Translations under genes and position numbers: made by a program
The notes under the pieces: generated by a model
What the model saw: the letters and a program-made list of their open reading frames with translations, nothing else
Databases searched by the model: none
Told to the model about the DNA's origin: nothing
Origin: JBBQTQ01 sp038213135
Lineage (GTDB): Bacteria; Actinomycetota; Thermoleophilia; Gaiellales; Gaiellaceae
Assembly (NCBI GenBank): GCA_038213135.1
Contig: JBBQTQ010000058.1
Coordinates: 1-17,210, forward strand
Direction of reading: 5' to 3'
Length of the DNA stretch: 17,210 nucleotides
Shown: one piece after another, positions 1 through 5,877 of the stretch
How the letters are laid out: each line of letters opens with the position of its first letter
Numbering within the stretch: the first letter of the stretch is position 1

Positions 1-942
1 GTCCTCCTTGAAGAAGTGGGTCTTCGGCGCGATCGAGGTGAACGCGGCGGCGAAACCCACACCGATCGCGATCGCCGCGACGGCGGCGCCGAGCGGCCAG
101 GCGCGCCGCCGGGCGAAGGCGAGCACGACGAGGCCGGCTGCCAGGGCAACGAGCGCCGAGCGGGAGACCGTGAAGAGGAGTCCGGCCGCGACCACCACCC
201 CGAGCGCTGCGGCGAACCTGCGCTTGGGCGCGAGCAGGAGCGCGACGAGCAGCATGTACGCCGTCGCGAGCGGGCTGATGTAGGTCGAGACGAGCCGCCG
301 GAAGACGCCGTCGCTCGTGTTGAAGGCGAAGTTCTCCGGGAGGCCGCCCGGGCCGTGGTAGTCGAAGCCGAGCTGCCGGTGGAAGTAGCCGACCGCGCCC
401 GAGTGCCGCCACCACTCGACGGGCACCGCGTAGTCCTCGACGAGGCCGAAGACGGCCACCGCCGTCGCCGCGCCGAGCACCGTCCAGGCGATCGGGCGAA
501 GCTGCTCGCGCCCGAGCGGCAGCGAGCGGCCGACGAAGTACGCGACGACTGGGACGAGGTCATGCCGGAGCGCGTAGAGGACCGCCTTCGCGCCCGCGAC
601 GCCGCCGAGCGCGCTTTGCGGCAGGACGGCGTAGAGGCAGACGATCGCCACGAAGGCAAGTGCGAGCGCATCGACGGCGTTCGGGCGGAACGGAAGCCGG
701 CGAGCACGACAGGCGCGCCACGCGACGCTCGCGAGGGCCACTGCGAGCAACCCCTCCTTCCAGGCGGCGATCGCCTCGAGCGCCTCGCCGCGGATGCCGC
801 CGCCCCAGAGCAGCGCCATCACGAAGTTGTGCGCCGCCAGGCCGACCACGAACGCGTACAGCGCGACGATCGGCCGCCGCCAGACGACGGCCGCGGCGAC
901 GGCGAATGCGACGCCGAACAGCGCGAGCGCCAGTGCGGTCAC
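1..942 (-). CDS. O-antigen ligase-like polytopic membrane protein (C-terminus cut by window edge)
   Basis: Reading the minus strand from a GTG at 942 gives 314 residues without a stop up to the window edge, so the C-terminus is missing. The protein is almost entirely hydrophobic segments separated by short charged loops. A stretch around residues 120-140 (LRHDLVPVVAYFVGRSL), a large hydrophilic loop near residues 165-205, and the following FTVSRSALVALAAG segment resemble the Wzy/WaaL O-antigen ligase-polymerase family, which joins or polymerises undecaprenyl-linked glycans on the outer face of the cytoplasmic membrane. The GTG start overlaps the stop of the upstream methyltransferase (GTGA), so the two are translationally coupled; together they suggest a surface-polysaccharide locus continuing to the left. 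The assignment rests on topology and local motifs; another polytopic glycan-processing protein is possible. Confidence 0.7.
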   Translation of the reverse strand, partial: MTALALALFGVAFAVAAAVVWRRPIVALYAFVVGLAAHNFVMALLWGGGIRGEALEAIAAWKEGLLAVALASVAWRACRARRLPFRPNAVDALALAFVAIVCLYAVLPQSALGGVAGAKAVLYALRHDLVPVVAYFVGRSLPLGREQLRPIAWTVLGAATAVAVFGLVEDYAVPVEWWRHSGAVGYFHRQLGFDYHGPGGLPENFAFNTSDGVFRRLVSTYISPLATAYMLLVALLLAPKRRFAAALGVVVAAGLLFTVSRSALVALAAGLVVLAFARRRAWPLGAAVAAIAIGVGFAAAFTSIAPKTHFFKED

Positions 943-1601
943 TCCCGCTCCAGGCGCAGGAACACGTCGCGGCTGAATCGGTAGGGCGAGTCGGGCTTTT
1001 CGTCGCGAGCGACGACACGCAGGCCCGCGCTGGCGAGTCCGCGCTCCAACTCGCGGTCGCTGAGCCGGAAGCCGCGGTACGCGCGCCGGCTCGTCACCCG
1101 CCCGCGCCGGTCGAGCGGGACAGCGGCGGAACGCACCGCCCGCCACAGTCGTGGCCGCAGCCCGCCGCGAAGTACCGGCAGCTGCACGAACGCCTGGCCG
1201 CCGGGCGCGAGGACACGCGCGAACTCCGCGAGCAGCGAGAGCACCACTCGGCGGGAGGGAACGTGCTGGAGCACGAGGTAGCAGAGGAGCGTGTCCGCGA
1301 CGCCGTTCTCGACCCCGTCGAGGCGCTCGCCCGAGGTCGCCCGCAGCTCGACGTTCGGGAGGGGAGTTACACGCGCGAGCATCGCCGGCGAGACGTCGAG
1401 CGCCAGGACGCGATCGAAGCGCTCGGCCAGAAACGGGGTCATCCGACCGAAGCCGCAGCCGACCTCGATGCACAGCCCCCCGCGCGGCTCGGCACCGAGC
1501 CGGCCGAAGACGCTCTCGAGCTCCTCGCGCGCGTGAGCGGGATCGCCCACGTAGCTCTCGACTGCCTCGGAGGCGGCGGCGGCGTCCCAGGTCGCCCTCA
1601 T
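939..1601 (-). CDS. Class I SAM-dependent methyltransferase
   Basis: 220 residues from ATG at 1601. The SAM-binding motif I is clear at residues 44-54 (CIEVGCGFGRM), followed by the acidic end of beta-2 at D69 (ALDVSP), and a typical LCYLVLQHV and LAPGGQAFVQLP pair in the second half, as in Methyltransf_11/25 families. Substrate is not evident. The open frame continues upstream to 1991, but that part is antisense to the glycosylase gene and lacks family similarity, so the ATG at 1601, where the conserved domain begins, was preferred. A candidate -10 (TACGCT, 1623-1618) lies about 17 bp upstream of the start. The stop codon overlaps the GTG of the O-antigen-ligase-like gene, which suggests a role in modifying a cell-surface glycan or lipid carrier, though this is only context. 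Confidence 0.82.
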   Translation of the reverse strand: MRATWDAAAASEAVESYVGDPAHAREELESVFGRLGAEPRGGLCIEVGCGFGRMTPFLAERFDRVLALDVSPAMLARVTPLPNVELRATSGERLDGVENGVADTLLCYLVLQHVPSRRVVLSLLAEFARVLAPGGQAFVQLPVLRGGLRPRLWRAVRSAAVPLDRRGRVTSRRAYRGFRLSDRELERGLASAGLRVVARDEKPDSPYRFSRDVFLRLERE

Positions 1602-1658
1602 CTCGCCCAAGTGGGCAAGCGTACCCCCGTCGGCCGGCGCCCTTATCGTTGTCGGCTC
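1602..1658. promoter_or_regulatory. Divergent intergenic promoter region between methyltransferase and DNA glycosylase
   Basis: This 57 bp gap separates two divergent starts. On the plus strand TATCGT (1644-1649) fits the actinobacterial TANNNT -10 and would put transcription start about 3 nt ahead of the GTG at 1659, giving an almost leaderless mRNA. On the minus strand TACGCT (1623-1618) would give a leader of roughly 10 nt before the ATG at 1601. No convincing -35 boxes were seen. These are motif matches only. Confidence 0.35.
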
Positions 1659-2492
1659 GTGCGAGAGACGCTCGTCAAGCCGGCCGGCCCGTATTCGCTC
1701 GCCTTCTCGGCCCGGCTCGTCGGCGACGCGACGCGCACGTTTCGAGACGGAGTGCTGACGACGACGCTGCGGGTCGACGGCGGTCTGCAGCGCGCCTACG
1801 CGCGGCAGCGACCCGACGGAACGGTCGCCCTCGCGGGCAGCGACGAGGGCATCGACCGGCTCCGATTCGTGCTCGCGCTGGAGGACGACCATTCCGAGTT
1901 CCTGCGTCGCTTCGGCAACGACCCGCTGCTCGGTCCGTCCGTCCGGCGGCTCCGCGGCCTGAAGCCCGTGCGCCTGCCGACCGTCGCGCACTCGCTCCTG
2001 CGCGCGCTCTGCGGACAGCTGATCGACTCGCGGACGGCGCGCGCGCTGGAGCGGGGAATCGTCCGGGCGACCACCCCGGCGTTCGATGGCCTACACGCCC
2101 CTCCCACCTGCGAGGACCTGGCACGCCTCTCCGCCGCCGACCTGCGCCGGCTCGGGCTGCACGCCCGTCGCGGCGCCACGCTCGTGCGAATCTGCCGCTC
2201 ACTCGACCTCGAGCGCCTGCGCGGGCTCTCGACCGACGTGGTCGCCAGCCGGCTCGAGCGCGAGCGCGGCCTCGGCCCCTGGTCGACCGGGGTGATCTGC
2301 CTCGAAGGGCTCGGCCGGCGCGAGCGCGGGCTCGTCGGCGACCTCGGGCTCGTGAAGCTCTGCTCAGCCCTGCGCGGCCGCTGGGTCGAGGGGTGGGAGA
2401 CCGCCGAGCTGCTCGAGCCCTACGGCGAGTGGGCCGGACTCGCGAGTGTCTACATGCTCGCGGGCTATTCGCGCGGCCTCGTTCCGATCTAG
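1659..2492 (+). CDS. AlkA-like DNA-3-methyladenine glycosylase (HhH-GPD superfamily)
   Basis: 277 residues from a GTG at 1659; the frame is open far upstream but that part is antisense to the methyltransferase. The C-terminal two thirds show the HhH-GPD fold: an ALCGQLID segment corresponding to the VCGQQIS region of the family, a helix-hairpin-helix ending in GLGPWSTG (residues 204-211), then VGDLGLVKL with Asp228 in the position of the catalytic aspartate (Asp238 in E. coli AlkA). The N-terminal ~90 residues resemble the beta-rich AlkA_N region. The enzyme should excise alkylated purines to start base-excision repair in the cytoplasm. No Ada-type regulator is adjacent. proC follows after 9 bp, so the two are probably cotranscribed. 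Exact substrate range cannot be read from sequence. Confidence 0.85.
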   Translation: MRETLVKPAGPYSLAFSARLVGDATRTFRDGVLTTTLRVDGGLQRAYARQRPDGTVALAGSDEGIDRLRFVLALEDDHSEFLRRFGNDPLLGPSVRRLRGLKPVRLPTVAHSLLRALCGQLIDSRTARALERGIVRATTPAFDGLHAPPTCEDLARLSAADLRRLGLHARRGATLVRICRSLDLERLRGLSTDVVASRLERERGLGPWSTGVICLEGLGRRERGLVGDLGLVKLCSALRGRWVEGWETAELLEPYGEWAGLASVYMLAGYSRGLVPI

Positions 2493-2501
2493 TCTCCGAC
2501 G

Positions 2502-3302
2502 ATGCGGGTCGCCATCCTCGGGTGCGGGAAGATCGGCGAGTCACTGCTCGCGGGCCTGCTCAGCTCGGGCTCGACCGACATCGTCGTCACCGCTCGGCGC
2601 GCCGAGCGGCAAGCCGAGCTCGAGGAGCGCCACGGCGTCGAGGCGACGCTGCAGAGCTCCGAGGCGATCCAAGGGGCAGCGCTGGTCGTCCTGGCCGTCA
2701 AGCCGCAGGACTTCGAAGCGCTGCTCGGCGAGATCGGCGGCCTGCTCTCGCCGGACCAGACCGTGCTCTCCGTGGCCGCCGCGATCCCGACCGCCGCGAT
2801 CGAGCGCCAGATCGCGGAGGGCGTACCCGTCGTCCGCGCGATGCCGAATGCACCCTCGATCGTGCACGAGGGAATCGCCGGGCTGTGCGCAGGCGCGCAC
2901 GCAGGGGAGGCGAACCTCGCGCTGGCGGAGGAGGTGCTCGCCCATCTCGGAGGTGTCGTCCGCGTCCCCGAGCGGTACATGGACGCCGTGACCGCCGTCT
3001 CTGGCTCGGGCCCCGCGTACTTCGCGCTGCTTGCCGAGGCGATGATCGAGGCCGGGATCATGCTCGGGCTCTCGCGCGAGACTTCGACGCAGCTCGTCGT
3101 CCAGACCATGCTCGGGACGGCAACCTTGCTCCGCGACGAGAAGATGCATCCGGTCGAGCTCCGGGAGGCGGTGACCTCGCCGGGCGGCACGACCGGCCGC
3201 GCGATCCGGGAGCTGGAGCAGGCCGGCGTGCGCGCGGCATTCCTGAACGCGATCCAGGCGGCGATGGAGCGCTCGAAGGAGCTGGCGGCGGGCGATGCCT
3301 GA
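2502..3302 (+). CDS. proC: Pyrroline-5-carboxylate reductase
   Basis: 266 residues, a normal length for ProC. It catalyses the last step of proline synthesis, reducing 1-pyrroline-5-carboxylate with NAD(P)H in the cytoplasm. The N-terminal Rossmann nucleotide site is MRVAILGCGKIGESL (GxGxxG at residues 7-12). Family hallmarks follow: VLAVKPQ, VRAMPNAP, AVSGSGPAYF and the C-terminal signature VTSPGGTTGRAI that forms the dimeric active site. The ATG at 2502 lies 9 bp after the glycosylase stop, and the stop overlaps the next gene (pgl) by 8 bp, so it sits in the middle of an alkA-like/proC/pgl operon. No strong Shine-Dalgarno is visible ahead of the start, so translation may depend on coupling. 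Confidence 0.96.
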   Translation: MRVAILGCGKIGESLLAGLLSSGSTDIVVTARRAERQAELEERHGVEATLQSSEAIQGAALVVLAVKPQDFEALLGEIGGLLSPDQTVLSVAAAIPTAAIERQIAEGVPVVRAMPNAPSIVHEGIAGLCAGAHAGEANLALAEEVLAHLGGVVRVPERYMDAVTAVSGSGPAYFALLAEAMIEAGIMLGLSRETSTQLVVQTMLGTATLLRDEKMHPVELREAVTSPGGTTGRAIRELEQAGVRAAFLNAIQAAMERSKELAAGDA

Positions 3303-3969
3303 CGCCGAGCTGCACGTCGTCGACGACCCGGCAGCGGAGGTCGCGCGGCTGCTCGTGGAGACTGCGCAGGCCGGACGCTCGATCTTCCTCTCGGGTGGCT
3401 CGACGCCAAAACGGGCCTACGAGCTCGCGGCCGAGCTGGAGCGCGACTGGAGCCGCGCGACGATCTGGTGGGGCGACGAGCGCTGCGTGCCTCCCGACGA
3501 CGAGCAGTCGAACTACGGCATGGCGAAGGAGGCGCTGCTGGACGAGATCATCGGGCCGCACGAGTTGCACCGGATGAAGGGCGAGCTCGACCCGCCCGCC
3601 GCCGCGCACGAGTACCAGGAGGAGCTCGCGGGCCGGTGGATCGACTTCGTCCTGCTCGGGATCGGCCCGGACGGGCACACCGCGTCACTCTTCCCGAACG
3701 CGCATTCGCTCGAAGAGACCGAGCGGCTGGTCGTGGCTGCCCCGGCGGCCCTCGAGCCGTTCGTGGCCCGGCTCACCCTGACGCTGCCCGCGATCGCGTC
3801 GGCCGAGGAGGTCGTGTTCCTGATCGCCGGCGAGGAGAAGGCCGAGGCGGTGGCGCGGGCATTCGGCGGGCCGCCTTCGAAGGAGACGCCTGCCAGCCTC
3901 GCGCGCGGGAAGAAGACCTCGGTGTATCTCGACCGGGCCGCGGCTAGCCGGGTAGCAGCGGCGAGCTGA
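3295..3969 (+). CDS. pgl: 6-phosphogluconolactonase
   Basis: 224 residues, within the usual range of the NagB/RpiA/DevB-type enzyme. It hydrolyses 6-phosphoglucono-1,5-lactone in the oxidative pentose phosphate pathway. Diagnostic motifs: SGGSTPKRAY near residue 33 (phosphate binding), WWGDERCVPPDDEQSNY near residues 58-74, and GIGPDGHTASLFP near residues 122-134 with the catalytic His. The C-terminal GGPPSKETPASL segment is also typical. It starts inside the end of proC (8 bp overlap), so it is translationally coupled. Its last 26 bp overlap the end of the convergent gene at 3944-4594. zwf and gnd are not in view. Confidence 0.95.
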   Translation: MPDAELHVVDDPAAEVARLLVETAQAGRSIFLSGGSTPKRAYELAAELERDWSRATIWWGDERCVPPDDEQSNYGMAKEALLDEIIGPHELHRMKGELDPPAAAHEYQEELAGRWIDFVLLGIGPDGHTASLFPNAHSLEETERLVVAAPAALEPFVARLTLTLPAIASAEEVVFLIAGEEKAEAVARAFGGPPSKETPASLARGKKTSVYLDRAAASRVAAAS

Positions 3970-4594
3970 GCTCGGCGGCCGTCCCGCGGCGGGCGGCGAC
4001 GGCCTGCAGGACGAGAACGGTGTCCGCAACCGGCACGTCCTCGAGATACGCCTCGCGCGACTCGAACGAGGCGAGCACCTTCTCGATCGCCTCCGTGTAG
4101 TCGACCACGTCGCCGGCGGCCAGGAACGCGACGGCGTCCGCAACGTCCGCGGGAAAGTCGTCCCGATCGCGGATCTCGTCGGCGTGGACGCGGGCCTCGG
4201 TGTCGTCCCCGAGCAGCACGCAGGCAAGCGCGGCGGCGTAGCGCCCGATCGGCGACTCGGCCTCGGCCGCGCCTGCCTCGAGCGCCCAGCGGGCAGCCTC
4301 CTCGGCGCCGTCGAGATCGCCCGCGAGCACGAGCGCCTTCATCGCTCCGATCGGCCTGCCCCAGCTTCCCGGCGGCGCGTCCGGCCAGCTCTCGCGGTAG
4401 CGCAGGGCTGCTCGCGCGAGCCATTCGCCCGCGGCGGAATCCCCCGCCATCAGCAGTGCCAGTCCCGCTCCGTAGGCCGCGTTTCCCATCCGCGTCAGCT
4501 GCCGCTGGCGCTCGTCTGGCGCCTCTGGCAGCCTGCCCTGGCCGTCCTCGTGACGGTCGCGTCCGCGCTCGAAGATCGCGTTCCAGTCCTGCAC
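3944..4594 (-). CDS. Helical-repeat (TPR-like) protein of unknown function
   Basis: 216 residues from a GTG at 4594; the frame stays open to 4708, but that extension is antisense to fadA and arginine-rich, so it was rejected. I do not recognise a defined family with confidence. The sequence is all-helical in character with repeated Ala/Gly-rich pairs (AAYGAGLALLMAGDSAAGEW, GRPIGAMKALVLAGDLDGAE, RYAAALACVLLGDDTEAR, DAVAFLAAGDVVDYTEAIEK), the LxxGD turns being typical of TPR-like repeats. There is no signal peptide or membrane segment. A distant likeness to Imm49-type immunity proteins came to mind but cannot be supported without a profile search. It is convergent with pgl (26 bp overlap) and divergent from fadA with only 23 bp between the start codons, so it appears to be transcribed alone. 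Confidence 0.72.
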   Translation of the reverse strand: MQDWNAIFERGRDRHEDGQGRLPEAPDERQRQLTRMGNAAYGAGLALLMAGDSAAGEWLARAALRYRESWPDAPPGSWGRPIGAMKALVLAGDLDGAEEAARWALEAGAAEAESPIGRYAAALACVLLGDDTEARVHADEIRDRDDFPADVADAVAFLAAGDVVDYTEAIEKVLASFESREAYLEDVPVADTVLVLQAVAARRGTAAELSSPLLPG

Positions 4595-4617
4595 GCGCGG
4601 AGTATGCTCGCCGGGCG
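4595..4617. promoter_or_regulatory. 23 bp divergent gap with a possible bidirectional -10 element
   Basis: The only A/T-rich spot here is AGTATGCT (4601-4608). On the plus strand TATGCT (4603-4608) matches TANNNT and would start transcription close to the fadA ATG at 4618; TTCCAG (4581-4586) at a 16 bp spacing is a weak -35 candidate. On the minus strand CATACT (4606-4601) stands 6 bp ahead of the GTG at 4594. Both genes could be leaderless. This is motif evidence only. Confidence 0.35.
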
Positions 4618-5877
4618 ATGGGGAGGGAGCGGCAAGAGGTGTTCTACGTCGACGGCGTGCGGACGGCCTTCGGCAAGGCCGGGCCGAGCGGCCTCTTCTG
4701 GCGCACACGCGCCGACGACATGGGTGTCAAGGCCGTCCGTGAGGTGCTGCGGCGCAACCCGCAGCTACCTCCGGACCGGATCGACGACGTGGTCATGGCC
4801 GCGACCGCTCAGGTCGGCGACCAGGGACTGACCCTCGGCCGAGACGTCGCACTCCTGGCCGGGCTGCCGGACACCGTCCCAGGCTTCGCGGTCGACCGGA
4901 TGTGCGCCGGCGCGCTCACCGCGGTCACCGCCGGCGCCGGCGAGATCGCGATGGGCGCCGCCGACGTCGTCCTCGCCGGCGGCGTCGAGCACATGGGCCA
5001 CCACCCGATGGGCGCCGACGTGGACTTCAACCCGCGCTTCGTCTCCGAGCGGCTCGTCGACACCTCCGCGATCACGATGGGCGCGACCGCCGAGAACCTC
5101 CACGACAGGTTCCCGGAGCTGACGAAGGAGGACGCAGACCGCTACGCACTCCGCTCGCAGCAGAAGGCGACGGCTGCCTGGCAGAACGGCGTCATGAAGG
5201 AGACGGTCGTCCCGATGGCCGTCTTCACCGACGACGGCTGGCAGGTCGCCGAGCGCGACCAGTTCCTGCGGCCGGAGACGACGCTCGAGGGCCTCGCCCC
5301 GCTCCCGACGCCGTTCCGCCTCGGAGGCCGCGTCACCGCCGGCAACTCGGCGGGCCTGACGGACGGCGCGACGGCCGCGATCCTTTGCTCGCAGAACGCC
5401 GCCGAGGAGTTCGGTCTCGAGCCGAAGATGCGACTCGTCGGCTACGCGTACGCCGGTGTGGAGCCGGAGCTGATGGGCCTCGGGCCCGTCCCCGCAACAC
5501 GCCGCGTCCTCGAACAGGCGGGCCTGACCCTCGACCAGGTCGACGCCTTCGAGCTGAACGAGCCCTTCGCGGTACAGGTGCTGACCTGGTGTCACGAGCT
5601 GGGCGTCGCGCCCGACGACGAGCGGCTCAATCCGTACGGCGGCGCGATCGCCTGCGGGCACCCGCTCGCCGCGACCGGCGTCCGCCTGATGGCGCAGCTC
5701 GCCTACCGCTTCCGCCAGGAGCCCGCGCGCCGCTTCGGGCTCACCGCGCTCTGCATCGGCATGGGCATGGGCGCCGCGCTCCTCTGGGAGCGAACCTCGC
5801 ACCCCTGGTCGGCTGGGGCTCCCGCCGGGCAAAGCCCGGCTCCGCCAGCGACGGCCCAGGAGCCCGAGGATGGCTGA
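4618..5877 (+). CDS. fadA: Acetyl-CoA C-acyltransferase (3-ketoacyl-CoA thiolase)
   Basis: 419 residues from ATG 4618. The enzyme cleaves 3-ketoacyl-CoA with CoA in the last step of beta-oxidation. Thiolase landmarks: nucleophile Cys96 in VDRMCAGALTAV, NEPFAVQ at residues 314-320 (the NEAFA loop), GGAIACGHPLAATG with His348, and Cys379 in CIGMGMGAALLWER. A typical thiolase ends shortly after this last motif; here about 26 more residues rich in Pro, Ala and Ser follow, encoded by an interrupted palindrome (5804-5860). The open frame reaches back to 4456, but that part is antisense to the divergent gene; conserved N-terminal sequence (VFYVDGVRTAFGK) begins right after ATG 4618. The last 8 bp overlap fadB, so the two subunits are coupled. 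Confidence 0.93.
   Translation: MGRERQEVFYVDGVRTAFGKAGPSGLFWRTRADDMGVKAVREVLRRNPQLPPDRIDDVVMAATAQVGDQGLTLGRDVALLAGLPDTVPGFAVDRMCAGALTAVTAGAGEIAMGAADVVLAGGVEHMGHHPMGADVDFNPRFVSERLVDTSAITMGATAENLHDRFPELTKEDADRYALRSQQKATAAWQNGVMKETVVPMAVFTDDGWQVAERDQFLRPETTLEGLAPLPTPFRLGGRVTAGNSAGLTDGATAAILCSQNAAEEFGLEPKMRLVGYAYAGVEPELMGLGPVPATRRVLEQAGLTLDQVDAFELNEPFAVQVLTWCHELGVAPDDERLNPYGGAIACGHPLAATGVRLMAQLAYRFRQEPARRFGLTALCIGMGMGAALLWERTSHPWSAGAPAGQSPAPPATAQEPEDG
5804..5860. repeat. Interrupted palindrome inside the 3' end of fadA
   Basis: The core is GCCGGGC (5824-5830), loop AAA, GCCCGGC (5834-5840), a perfect 7 bp stem. Outside it, GCTGG (5812-5816 region) pairs with CCAGC (5844-5848 region), and CCTGG (5804-5808) pairs with CCAGG (5856-5860), with unequal internal loops. 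It lies within the coding frame and specifies the low-complexity C-terminal tail of the thiolase, finishing just before the fadB start. Confidence 0.7.

Noticed and set aside
16..984. Long plus-strand open frame, Arg/Glu/Asp-rich
   Set aside because: It is antisense to the O-antigen-ligase-like gene; composition is that of GC-rich shadow frames and no motif is visible.
660..1658. Upstream half of the plus-strand frame leading into the DNA glycosylase
   Set aside because: Arg/Ala-rich shadow of the methyltransferase gene; glycosylase similarity begins only after GTG 1659.
1151..3577. 808-codon plus-strand open frame
   Set aside because: Arg/Ala-dominated shadow running across the methyltransferase, glycosylase, proC and pgl frames.
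3944..4594. Helical-repeat gene as an immunity protein (Imm49-like) of a polymorphic toxin system
   Set aside because: Only a vague resemblance, no toxin gene next to it, and neighbours are housekeeping genes.
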